Below, in pieces: positions 11,662-22,257 of a stretch of DNA of 64,000 bases (position 1 is the stretch's first letter; the number at the start of each line of letters is the position of its first letter). Source of the DNA: Tetrapyrgos nigripes. Taxonomy: Eukaryota > Basidiomycota > Agaricomycetes > Agaricales > Campanellaceae. The notes beneath the pieces were generated by a model. It did not search any database. It was not told the origin of the DNA and saw only the letters and a program-made list of their open reading frames with translations. The position numbers were made by a program, and so were the translations under genes. The stretch covers positions 86,138 to 150,137 of the forward strand of contig JAACJM010000205.1 in assembly GCA_013368315.1 (NCBI GenBank), in the 5' to 3' direction.

Positions 11662-12884
11662 TCAGACATTGTTATGAGAGTCAGCCAATTTAAGTTTTTT
11701 CTGCGCGCGAGTTTCAACACCCGTAGTCAGCTCATCTGTGGGTTCAGAGCCTGAAAGCGTCGGTGTGGAGAGCTGAGAGATTTCTCGTTTGAAGGGGGGA
11801 GGAATAGCGAAGTCGCTATAAAAGTTTTGGATGAACGACGACATATCTTTGTGTCTGGACGGCAGAAAGCATACACGTTCCATGATAATGGAAGCATAGT
11901 TAGTGGACCATTTTTGGCTTGGATGATTTCGGAAGATATTAGTGGTTAGTAGTGGAAGTGTTATGGATACTCACTAGTTGACAGAAAGAATGACAGCAAA
12001 CATTGCACCAGGTTTGAAGAAATCGTCATAGAAAGCGGGGTGAAGCCTTTCACCGTTGGGTTTGAAGTATGGAGGTTCATTAACAAACCACGAAGAGAGA
12101 TTATTTGTACCAGCAAGCCTTTTGTATTTGCCAGAGGTATCAGGCATGAGGCAGAGAGGCCAAGGGCCTTTGGCTAGAACAGGATATGAGACGAGAAAGA
12201 GGAAGAGGTGAAATACATTCTCACATGGACGTGGGAGAAGACCTTGGGTCTGAAAATGATCTTGGCGTTCTAGAACTGTGCCGAAGTTAGCGTTGAATGA
12301 TGGAAATATGAATGAAGACTTTACCACTGGCAGTGGACCAGTTGAAGAGCGGAGAGACAGTTTTGGAAGATGATGCGGAGGAGGAGGAAGCAACGGTTGA
12401 AGATGATGTAGACGCTGATTTAGATGGGGAAGACAGTTTTGCAGCACGGGCTTGAAGATCCTTTTTCAGCTGTTCTTTGTCGATTGTGGGGGGTTTTTTG
12501 GCCATGGGAGCGTTGTAGAAAAGGTTGGGCGAGTAGAGGAGGAGATCAGCAGGATCTTTGGAACCCCACGAAGGGTAACTGACTGGTAACAAGAGATGAG
12601 GAAAGAGAGTGATAGCAATCTCCGATTTCAGTTCGCTTTTTTTGCATAGTGCTTTCAAACACAGTCGTACCAAACATACAATGAAAAATCTTCTCGATCA
12701 CAGTATCGCGTGTTGAAGTAGAAAAAAATGATTCATTCAATGATGGCTGTAATATCAGAAGCACGCAGGCTAAATCAGAATCACTAAGAATTGCTAAAGT
12801 TAACCTTCGCCGCAGAGCAAAACGAGATAGGATGGTTCGCAAACATTTGGATGTCCCTTCAAAGTCTGGAGCTTTGATACAATA

Positions 12885-14520
12885 CAGTGGCCAAAAAAAT
12901 TGTCCACATGTTTGGCACTTTTGGAAAGATTGCTGATTTAAGAGCTATTGAGCAGAAATCTCAAAACATGGCTGGTGGTAGCAAGAAAGCCTTTGATTAG
13001 AGCTACAATAATCTGTCTGTTTTGTCTTATTTGGCCAAATATCTGTGGAGTTATGATTGATTTAAAACTGTATGTCATTTGGACAATTTTTTGAGTTGCC
13101 ACTTCAAAATCATTATTGCAATAACCTGATGTGTTATACATGATGTCATGGGTAGAGCTGTACAGTAATGTAATGTATACACTACAATGATGTCATAGCT
13201 GCCAGCTGGAGCATACATAGCAACATACAGATGCTCTACAGCCTCTATGAAAATCATGGGGTCCCTCATATCAGCCCAGAAAGACAATCTCTACTCTCTC
13301 CTCTTAACTGCCTCTCCATCTGCAAAAATTGCAGCTCAGACTGGAGTATGGAAGCCAAGAGTTGCTTTTGTGGCTTAAAAGACAAATACAGACAATGAGA
13401 ACAATACAGCAGGGTGTCCTAGGAGGCTCTCTACTACTTGTGAAGAGGTTAGATTGGAAAAAAATCCATTCTGGTAAAGCCAGATTGCTACACAAGTGGC
13501 CTGAAACATCAAGGCTCTTCTTGGACAACCTGTCCCAACCTATAACAGCCAAAACATTCCTGAAAACGTCTTGTGGCGATCTCCAAAACACAGAACAAGT
13601 GCAAACTTACAGTGACTTGCAGCAAGGCTCACTTGAAGTTTGCACAGATGTAAAAGACCGGGCTGTAGAAGGCTAGAAGTGGGTTATTTTCTCAGATAAG
13701 ACCAAAACCAATTATTTTGAGGCAAATATGCCCCAGCATGTGTGAGAAAAGAGAGATAAATTCATGGTACAGCAAGATGTGACAGAAATGATGACATTTG
13801 AGAGAGAAAATGACATGATGGGGTAGGGTATGGGGCAACAGTAAGCAGTAAAAATGGTCCAGATGAAGGGGAAGATAGATTGCAAACACTATATGACCAT
13901 CTTAAGTAACAAAATCCTGGAAAGCATTAATAATATGGGAGTTGATCCAGAGGTGGCCATTTTTCAGCTGGGTATTAACTTTCTAAAGTGCTATATCCAA
14001 TGGTTTCCTTTATCAGAACATCTCTCTCTACCTATAAAAGCAACACTCTGCTTTCATACTTCAGTCTGAGCTGAAATTTTGATAGAGGGAGGGGCAGTTT
14101 GGAGGAGAGAGTAGAGATTGTCTTTCTGGGCTGATATGAGGGACCCCGTGATTTTCATAGAAGCTGTAGAGCATCTGTATGTTGCTATATATGCTCCAGC
14201 TGGCAGCTATGACATCATTGTGGTGTATACATCACATTACTGTACAGCTCCATCCATGACATCATGTATAACACATCAGGTTATTGCAATAATGATTTTG
14301 AAGTGGCAACTCAAAAAATTGTCCAAATGACATACAATTTTAAATCAATCATAACTCCACAGATATGTGGCCAAATAAGACAAAACAGACAGATTATTGT
14401 AGCTCTAATCGAAGGCTTTCTTGCTACCACCAGCCATGTTTTGAGATTTCTGCTCAATAGCTCTTAAATCAGCAATCTTTCCAAAAGTGCCAAACATGTG
14501 GACAATTTTTTTGGCCACTG
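12885..14520. mobile_element. Tc1/mariner fold-back element, non-autonomous
   Basis: The element starts CAGTGGCCAAAAAAATTGTC and ends with its inverse, flanked by TA at 12883-12884 and 14521-14522. Its inverted arms are about 434 bp (12885-13318 and 14087-14520), much longer than the roughly 210-bp repeats of its intact relative at 29538-31163, which shares the end sequence. Both arms correspond to the transposase-5' end of that relative, so an internal inverted duplication probably replaced the other end. It is inserted in a coding exon of the unknown gene. Confidence 0.9.
13319..13980 (+). pseudogene. Decayed Tc1 transposase remnant
   Basis: Between the fold-back arms the plus strand encodes degenerate matches to the transposase at 29778-30794. 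QTGVWKPRVAFVA matches the HTH part, NTAGCPRRLSTT the GRPR linker, and MGVDPEVAIFQ the region before the second catalytic Asp, where the expected DN is lost. Stops and frameshifts are frequent and no E-box remains. It cannot encode an active enzyme. Confidence 0.75.
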
Positions 14521-14803
14521 TAAGTAGGTGGCTGTTTCTGTTGTACACGAACAGGTATGTTGGTTTGCAAAAATTGTAACTCGTCAGGTCCCATCGCATC
14601 AAAAGAGATTTGCATATTCTCTATGTCAGAGTTGCTATCGCCGATATCAGTTTCAGATAACTTAGACGCCAAGAATTGCGACAGCGCAGCACGCGTGTAT
14701 TGACCAGTAAACTCAGAACCAAAGATATGTTGCATAGACAAAATTTTAGAATGATAGACATGTTCGGGAACAAGAGGGCCATCGTATGGGAGAATGCCAA
14801 CAA

Positions 14804-15446
14804 TAGGGCTGGGAACCGTACCCGTATACGGGTACGACCGTATAAAATACGGTCGTATTTTTTACGGACATGCCGAACCCGTACCGTATGCCTTGCAGAA
14901 AAAGTCCTCGATGGTACGGGTACGGGTCGTATACCGTACCGTATACCGTACTTACGGTCAGTGAATAGAAAATCCATCATCAGTCAATTTCAGGCATGAA
15001 AACAATCGCGTACCTTGAGTATATTTCATTGATATTTCAGGTCTGCATGTGCGTGGAGAAAAATTCCTATTGAGGTATCACCGGGGGTCAGAAGAGGCAA
15101 CGAATTCCCATGAAATGATCCAGCTTCTGTCCTAGAGTAAAGCAGAACAATGCAGTCAGTCCCAATGGCAACCCAAAATGTCGTCCCCGCCTGCACTGGG
15201 ACTCACTGTTCCCTTTTTGGGCGATGTCACAGTCACGTGAAAGCGTTACACTTGCCTTATAAGGCGAATGTGTCACCTACCCGTATCACGGTCGTAAAGA
15301 CCGTATTCGGTACAGTCTGATACGGGTCAGACCGTACCGTATACCATACCGTCTCGACCTCAGCTTGGAGTGGACACGGTACGGATACGGACCCGTATGT
15401 ACGGTACCCATACTCCGTCGATGTACGGGTACGGCGCCCAGCCCTA
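14804..15446. mobile_element. hAT-type MITE, 643 bp
   Basis: The termini are TAGGGCTGGG and its exact inverse, followed by CCGTACCCGTA on both sides. The element is flanked by the perfect 8-bp duplication GCCAACAA (14796-14803 and 15447-15454), the target-site length of hAT transposases. The subterminal regions are crowded with CCGTAC/GTACGG motifs in both orientations, as expected for transposase binding. There is no transposase ORF. It sits inside an exon of the unknown gene. Confidence 0.9.
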
Positions 15447-15838
15447 GCCAACAAGCAGAAGTTTACCGACCAAGAAAGACGCATAGTGTTTTCGAGGTAG
15501 TGTTTCAGATATGTGAGGTTCAAAAATACAGTGAACGGAGTATAAAAGCGTGTGCGGAAACTGCAGCAATAGTTCAGTTGTAGAGTAGTCTGGACAGGGT
15601 GCTCAAGAAATATAGGCGTATTTGAGGCTACGGTGCGAAGATGATGGTCCATAGCGATTCAGTATGGCGACGAGACGGCAGTTGGAGTCAAAGAGGCGGA
15701 CTACAAATTTGAAAAAGAGTGACCGCATGATTATGACCGCATGACGAGAACGTGGTAAAGAACTTATAAAACCGGAGAAAAACGTTCAATCATGGCCATT
15801 TGAGTTTTGCAAGTCCCTCCTCCTACCGGAGATCGGGG

Positions 15839-16638
15839 ATGCGACAGTAGGAACCGACATGCTTAGTAATTAGCTTTGTAATCGTGACGTCAGCGACAAA
15901 GTCGAGGGTCAAGAAAAAAAATTTTTTATCGCCGCTGCGGAGGGCCGCACAGGGTCTATGCTACAGTGCTACAACCTTCCTGACTGCGTCCATGGCTTTC
16001 CGAATCATCTCCTGTGGTAGGGTGCGATGCCCATGATACCTTCTATTAGCCCAAGCTGCCTGAGCCCCATTCAAGCCTTCACAGTAAGCGTGTATATAAC
16101 GTGCGGAACAGATGGCAAATCTATGAGCGTGTCAGTCAGGAAAGATGATGAGAGTAAGGAAGCATTCGTACCTCTTGATCTGAAGCAACGGAACACTGTC
16201 AAGCGCTGCCTTGACATTTGCGCGCATCTGGTCCATATTTGATGTCTTGACATACCGACGATAAATGAATTTGGCGGCACCCCAATATTGCTCGATAAAA
16301 TTGAGCTCACAGTGGAATTTCGGATAGTAGTCACAAAGATGGCCTCGCGTCAGCCATTGTGGCAGGCTGAGGATGGCGAAGCTGTCTGGCATGGGCCAGA
16401 GCATTGCGTCGAGCATTCTGGGCATTATTGCGACGACCCATGGGCTTCAGACAGGCTGAAAAAAGCCTAAATTTTCATTGTGGCTTGTGGGTCCACTTCT
16501 GAGAATGGTAAATCTGTATCTTATCTCTTCCTTTTATGGTATATCTGTAATCTTATCTGTATTATGTAAGGCGACAAACCTGGGCCATCAACGAGGGGCG
16601 GGATGCTTACTAAGACATGTCGGTTCCTAGTGTCGCAT
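15839..16638. mobile_element. Degenerate DDE DNA transposon with 31-bp terminal inverted repeats
   Basis: Inverted repeats at 15839-15869 and 16607-16638 share ATGCGACA(G/C)TAGGAACCGACATG. They enclose an 800-bp unit that contains the end of a spliced DDE transposase (next entry). No clear target duplication was found at the ends, and most of the transposase is missing, so this is an internally deleted relic. Confidence 0.65.
15961..16425 (-). pseudogene. C-terminal fragment of a basidiomycete DDE transposase
   Basis: Two exons remain: up to 16172, then 16120-15961 after a 51-nt GT-AG intron. The translation carries CDYYPKFHCELNFIEQYWGA, with the E of FIEQYW as the presumed third catalytic residue, then LLQIKRFA, then GLNGAQAAWANRR and a stop at 15961. 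These motifs recur in transposase-like proteins of mushroom genomes. The first two catalytic Asp residues and the N-terminus are absent. ATG at 16425 is only the first in-frame ATG of the relic. Confidence 0.7.
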
Positions 16639-17883
16639 ACCTTATGTGATGAGGATACAAACGACCTGTAAGCGGTAACCTGAGAAGCACGATGAAGTCA
16701 TAGTGTGGGAATCTGAAGGTCAGACATGAGAGAGCATGAGGGACATTATGAGCTGGCACCTTATAAGGTTAGAAATTTGATCACTCGGTCATTGTCTGGA
16801 GGTAAACAGAAGAAGAGTCGGGAAAACACATGTGGCTGTGTATAGCCCCGATTCCAAAGCGGCCAGAAACCCCTATCTGCTCTCACTCGAGATTTGTCGT
16901 GTATTGTGTCAATTAAGAGAACTTAATGAGTAGGACAATCTCAAAATAAGTATTATAGTGGGCCGCTCAAATTAGCTTTAGCGTGAATATGATTCGCTGG
17001 AGCTAACTCTCCTACCATGTCATACTATATACTGGGGTAAAAAGCCATCGCTTCGCGTGGCAAGCTATGAGGCCTGTTCAATAAAGCCAAAATTTTACTC
17101 TTATATTGACTACACCGCAGCTGCTGAGAGAACGAGAGCTAAAACAATGAAAGAAGATTTGAAGACAAGAATTACGAGGTTTGTACTCGATGTGGAGGAA
17201 TAGGGCGGTGGACATTGTTGACGCTGGCAGTGAAAACGAGAGAGTTGACACGCTGCTGGCTGGCATGACGTTTGCATGACGTTGTGGTTGTCGACAGAAA
17301 GGCCTCGCGTTGGTCCGAGGAAGCCGTGAACAACGTCATGGGTCTTTGATGGGTCTCTACCGTGATTCCAGATGAACGCCTAATGAGCGCCAACGAACAG
17401 GGGTGGGAGTTTGAACCCGTGGAAAAGATCTAGGAGGTCGCTACAACATAAATTAACTCAGCCTAAAGGCCTCGTAACATAGTCTTGTGGTTTTCTATAG
17501 GCGCAGGCAGCGCTGCCAAGTTATTAGGTAATCACAGAGTGGCAAGCCAATGGCACTAGTATTTATAGCTCAAAGACCTCATTTTTTTGGTCTGAGTACT
17601 CAGATAGACTTAAATATACCATTTACAAAATTTAATTGTCAAAGGCAGAGAAGAAGTGGTACTTATGTACCAATTTGCGCGGAAACGTGAGTTCTACTTT
17701 GTTTTTTCTCGCAATTTTTGGTATGAAGGCAGTTGAAAGATAAGCATACTGATCTATCAAATCAAATGTGAGATGTTGTGCATGAGTGCTAGTGAAAATG
17801 GGAGATTTCAGTGATTATGTCATAACTTAACAGCGCAGCACCAGACTACTGTATACAATTCATAAGGATGTTCACGGGTTTTT
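16639..17883. other. Intergenic or decayed repeat sequence, no supported gene
   Basis: I see no gene or recognisable element. Short frames on the minus strand around 17.1-17.4 kb have no domain and no splice structure. Confidence 0.5.
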
Positions 17884-18051
17884 GGCAGGTTTTATGTAAT
17901 CACAATGTTGAGCTTGAGTCAAATGTGTGAAAATCAAAACAGTCAAGAAATGACCAAGATATGACAAAAACAAGTTTTGGTACAAATTGTCACAAAGGCT
18001 CAAAATTTTCATATACTCAGGCTCAACGTTGAGACTACATAAAACCTGCCT
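17884..18051. repeat. 168-bp imperfect palindrome, MITE-like
   Basis: The arms at about 17884-17919 and 18015-18051 are inverted copies beginning GGCAGGTTTTATGTA with a few mismatches. They enclose about 95 bp. The unit looks like a small fold-back MITE, but no target duplication was identified. From 18052 to 18354 nothing was recognised. Confidence 0.6.
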
Positions 18052-18354
18052 TAATGATTCATAGCCCAGTCTTCAACACATCTGATTCCTCTTCCCAAGA
18101 ATTTGCAGCTTCAAATTGAACTTGGGTGCAAATCCCAAAGACATTGTAGTCCTTCCTTCCTGAATTGTTGTATCACCATGCGTCTTCAGCAACGCTGTTA
18201 GGAAAACTGTAGGATAAATATTGGTTGCTTGAGGTATCATTATCCCCTGATAAACTCTTGCTCTTGATGGGGAGCCTGAGTATCATTTCTAATGATTGTC
18301 ATTACTGTCTGTCCTTGACAATGAATATAATGACAAGGATCTAATTTGAACCAT

Positions 18355-18811
18355 TGTTAAGGTTGCTGATACACTCAAATAAACCACCCAAGTCACTCAA
18401 AAGATGAGAACCAGATAGTAGATTGGTATAGAGATAGAGGAAAATGAGCTAGCTGACTAGACTCAACACTGTGTAAACAGGTGTACAGAGTGGAGATGAA
18501 GTGAACAAACTGGGAAATCAATTACAAAGGATCACAAGTATATATGAGAAAGTCTAAGGGATGAGAAAGAGTTAGTGAAAATAGAACAATGGGCATATGA
18601 TGTATCAGAGACAAGAACAATAGATCAATTATGGATAGATATAGGTACCAAATCATAGAGGAATGATTGACAGTTATTATAGGGTTTGGCAGAAGTTATA
18701 GGATTTGCTGAGTATGAATCTGAGTATAAATCAATGAATGATGAAGGAATTCCAGGTTTAATGACGAAGTAAAGGAAGAAGGAGGACAAAGAACTGTAGC
18801 AGTTCATGACA
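18355..18811 (-). repeat. 3' LTR of chromovirus G1
   Basis: 457 bp, on the plus strand TGTTAAGG to TTCATGACA, followed by ATTACCCCCTCTTTA, the inverse of the polypurine tract. It contains TGAACAAACT, the segment complementary to the G1 primer site. Confidence 0.85.
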
Positions 18812-18822
18812 TTACCCCCTCT

Positions 18823-19105
18823 TTAAGTTGTGCTTTCACCTGGAGCACATGGGTACTTTTCCAGATGTCCTGTATGCTGATCCCTGTTGAACAAATTGTT
18901 GATCCTGCACATATCAAGTTTGGGATGGTATGTGTCAGGATGTTCAAGGTGAAAGGTTTCAATCATATCCTTCAGTTTCGTCAATCCAGAAGTTGGTTCC
19001 CATGAGTTTTTGGAGTCTGAGTAATCCAACCATTTAACCAAGTACTGAACCCCTCAGCAATTTCTAGTTGGTTTTGAGTCCAGAATTGCTTCAATGTCAT
19101 ACTTG
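18823..19105 (-). pseudogene. G1 integrase C-terminus with chromodomain
   Basis: The frame reads VKWLDYSDSKNSWEPTSGLT, the aromatic-cage core and C-terminal helix of a chromodomain, which in these elements guides integration to methylated-histone chromatin. It ends four codons before the LTR. Upstream it is cut at about 19105 by an inserted block, and one in-frame stop precedes the preserved part. Confidence 0.8.
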
Positions 19106-19219
19106 TTATTCCAATTACTATTAAGTAATCATTTTGTTTGATACCTAGCCAGCCAACTTTCATGGAACACGGATCACTGCACCATGGGAATCTATAGCTA
19201 TATATATGTGAGTGGATTG

Positions 19220-19612
19220 TGTAAGGGGACAGTTTCCTCTTTCCTTCCATTCTCCTTTAGGACTTGTTTGTTCTCGTCTTATCTGGACTTCATTGACTTT
19301 CATTGACTTGTTTACCCTGGTTTTATTGTTTCATCATCCATCATTCATCGTTCATCATTTTGATCTTTCATCATTCCACCTTTCTATTACTTCGTTTCAA
19401 CTGTACAGTTTTGCAGATCTTTTCCCAGGCCTTCATACGAGTATATATACCCCTTCCCTGCAGGTGAGTATCCTTGAGTTTTTCTCTTTGGATCTCCTCC
19501 TGCAGGTGCGTAGTATGTCAGCCTTGTATTTTCTAGTTCTGATTTATATATCTTTGGATCTCCTCCTGCAGTTGTTGAGTGAGTGCCTCACGTGCCAGGA
19601 GTTGCCCTTACA
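19220..19612 (+). repeat. Solo LTR, TGTAAGGGGACAG family
   Basis: 393 bp from TGTAAGGGGACAG to GCCCTTACA with a perfect 5-bp duplication GATTG on both sides. The same family occurs at 45618-45980 and, inverted, at 47456-47786. The strand given follows the first copy as read; true sense is unknown. Confidence 0.85.
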
Positions 19613-19849
19613 GATTGAACCCTCAAACACTATGGTTGTCAAAAAGCACAAAATATAAGCCACTGTACCATGGAGTCATTGCTGTAAACTCAACACCACA
19701 CATGACCACAACCATTATTTGCCTTTAATTCCCTGTGTATGATGCTATACACAATGTACCCAGCATCTAGTTCAATGAGTACAATGAGTATTGCATCATA
19801 ATTACCACAGTTGAAGAGCATCAATGTGTGTTCTGGGCTCCATTATTGT

Positions 19850-21190
19850 AAGATAAAGAGGCAGAAAACCCAAGAGTGTTAATATGCCTTCTGGGGCTCC
19901 ATTAATCTACAAAGAAGATGCAAAAAACCCAGGATAATAGGTATGAGTATCTGTAGGAGTGAGGAGGATATACTGGATGCAGGGGAGTTTTCTATGGATT
20001 TTTTTGTTCTTGGTATATTGTAGGCTCATTTAATTCAAGATTAAGAGCCTCCAAAACCCCAGCATGATAGGTGGTCTCATTGGGGAGATATGAGTATCTG
20101 TATGGGTGAGGAGGAGGGTATATTGAATGCAGGGGAGTTATCCATGGATTTCTTTTGTTCTGGGCTTATTTTGGGATCATTTAATTCAAGATCAAGAGCC
20201 TCCAAAACCCCAGGACCATAGGTGGCCTCATTGGGGAGATATAAGTTTCTGTAGGGGTGAGGAGGAGGGTATGCTGCATGTAGGTGAGTTTTCCATGTAT
20301 TTGTTTGGTTTTTGGCTTATTCTGGGCTCAATAAATTCAAGATTAAGAGGCCCAAAAACCCCAGGATGAGAGGTGGTCTAATTGGGGAGATATGTGTCTG
20401 TAGAGTGAGGAGGAGGGTATACTGGATGCAGAAGAGCTTTCCATAGATTTCTTTTGTTCTTGGTTATTCTGGACTCATTTAATTCAAGACCAAGAGGCTC
20501 AAAAACCCCAGGACCATAGGTGGTCTCATTGGGGATATGCTGCATGTAGGTGAGTTTTCCATGTATTTTTTAAAAATTCTTGGCTTATTATAGGCTCAAT
20601 TAATTCAAGATTAAGAGATCCACAAACCCCAGGACAATAGGTGATCTGGCTGTGGATTCATGAGTGTCTGCAGGTATTGTCACAATAAATGTGACAGAGT
20701 CACCAAATAGTGACCAGTGCCTTACCTCATATAGAGTTGCAGAGACCAACTACTGATGTGAGCAAGTACACAATTGGTATATATAGCAGATCCCACAATG
20801 ATAGCCAGAGCTATCATTGCCAGCCTTTTGGCAAAGTGGTTTACAAGTCTCTATGGGATCAACTTGTTACAGGTATGAGGAAGGGGTATACTGCATGTAG
20901 GTGAGTTTTCCACATATTTGTTTTGTTCTTGGCTTATTCTGGGCCCATTTAATTCCAGGATCATAGGTGGTCTTTTTAGAGATATGAGTTTCTGTAGGGG
21001 TGAGGAGGGTATCCTGCATGTAGGTGAGTTTTCCATGCATTTCTTTCATTCTGGGCTTATTTTATACTCATCTTGTTCAAGATACAAAGGCTAAGAAACC
21101 CCAAGATTATAGGTGCTAAGGTGGTCTAGCTATGGAGGTATGAGTGTCTGTAGGGGTGAAGAGGAGGGTATGCTGCATGTAGTTTTTTGC
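19850..21190. repeat. Minisatellite with a unit of about 150 bp
   Basis: Successive units share GTAGGGGTGAGGAGG, GAGTTTTCCATG, TTCTTGGCTTATTCTGGG and CCAAAACCCCAGGA. Unit starts at about 19951, 20099, 20251 and 20398 give a period of 147-152 bp. Later units are partial and interrupted near 20690-20860. Confidence 0.8.
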
Positions 21191-21559
21191 TGTGGAAAAA
21201 GACCACAATCTAATTTGTGATTCAACTCATTCCCTTATGGTGCATATCTAAAAAAATTCACTTCTTGCTTTTGGCTGTGATTTCCGTGTTTTGTTTCTTG
21301 TCTCTGCTTTGCTGCTAACCCTACCTTCAAACAGGTATTAATAGTACCATCCTGAACTGAGAAGTGAAGTGGAGATCCCAGGTGGGATTAGGAAGCCATT
21401 TTTGTATGGTGATTGATTGTAAGATGAGGGTAGGGAGGGGATGAGGAGAGAGTGTGATTACTTCCTAGATTCTGATGTGAGCATGTATTTTTAATATATG
21501 ACAGTGAGTTGCTCCCATGCATGATAAGTTGCTAATATCTTAACATGGTACACCTGCCA

Positions 21560-22257
21560 AAACAGTAATTGGACCTTGCCAGCATAGCCTGGCCTCTACT
21601 TCCCAAGTCCTCTGGTAGTAATTCTGCTGGTTCATCTGGGTAGTTTACAGGCATGGAAGACTGGATGAATTTGCCAGGTGTTTGGTAATTTGAGACAATA
21701 GTTAACCTCACCAATTACATCAGTGATTTCAAAGGGTCCATGATGATGCTTTGCCAACTTAGCTTTTGGCCTCGTTGTTTTCAAGTTTTTTCCATCTAAT
21801 AGAACTTTGTCCCCAACCTTGAACTTCAAGCCATCTTTTACATGATCCTTGTTTTGCCTTTTCATCAACTCTGCAGCAGTCATCAGACTTGCTTTCACTT
21901 CACGCAATTCTTCTACATTCTGGAGGCATTCTTTGACTTTTGGTACATGTGAAGAGGGATTGATGGAAAGAATCAAGGAAGATACCCATGAAGCAATTTG
22001 GAGGGTGATTTTCCAGTAGCTGAGTGGACTTGAGCATATGGCAGGTATTTGACCCAATCATCCTGGCAATAGTTACAGAAAGTTTGTAGGTATTGCTTGA
22101 GTTCTTGATTGAATCTTTCTGTTTCACCATCTGTTTGTGGATGATAAGCTGCACTGAGAGCTGAAGTACTACCTAACTTAGCATATATTCCTCTCATAAC
22201 CTGGCTCGCAAATTGGGGACCTTGATCAGATATCATCTTGTCCCACAGACCATAACA
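21560..22257 (-). pseudogene. G1 integrase, catalytic end and GPY/F module
   Basis: Two overlapping frames hold MISDQGPQFASQVMRG (second catalytic Asp), AYHPQTDGETERFNQEL (catalytic Glu), and the C-terminal GDKVLLDGKNLKTTRPKAKL and HHGPFEITDVIGEVNY module. Frameshifts near 22050 and 21640 break it. It is cut at 22257 by the next inserted block. Confidence 0.85.

Larger units (their letters stand above)
11662..15652 (-). pseudogene. Unknown multi-exon gene split by two DNA transposons
   Basis: Reading leftwards, the coding parts are about 15652-15455 (start uncertain), 14795-14523, 12884-12680, 12582-12325, 12275-12225, 12173-11975 and 11917-11662 (stop TGA). The last four introns are GT-AG and in phase. 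The hAT MITE lies between the first two parts and the Tc1 element between the next two. Removing each element with one target copy restores an open frame, with PPT-Y-CIKAPDFEGT across the Tc1 site and LLLVG-ILPYDGP across the hAT site. Features include an Asp/Glu-rich part (SETDIGDSNSD), a Ser-rich linker after PMAKKPPTIDKEQLKKD, and a C-terminal block with FYDDFFKPGAMFAVILSV and SIIMERVCFLPSRHKDM. I do not recognise the family. Whether it is a host gene or an old element ORF is open. An intron in the first part is needed to join the 15652 ATG frame to the downstream frame. The product is presumably lost in this allele. Confidence 0.65.
19106..21559. mobile_element. Inserted block of about 2.4 kb in G1, unidentified
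   Basis: This interrupts the G1 integrase compared with G2 and G4. It contains a solo LTR (19220-19612) and a 150-bp tandem array (19850-21190) and has no credible ORF. Its right end resembles 44500-44530 (CTTGCCAGC followed by TTGGCCTCTACC), so it belongs to a dispersed repeat family. Class unknown. Confidence 0.5.

Noticed and set aside
13075..13287. 70-codon ORF repeated at 14118-14330 in opposite orientation, which looked like a conserved protein
   Set aside because: Both are the two arms of the Tc1 fold-back element; the matching translation only reflects the inverted repeat.
19850..21190. Regular repeats, considered as a CRISPR-like array
   Set aside because: Units of about 150 bp without spacer structure in a eukaryotic repeat block; a minisatellite.
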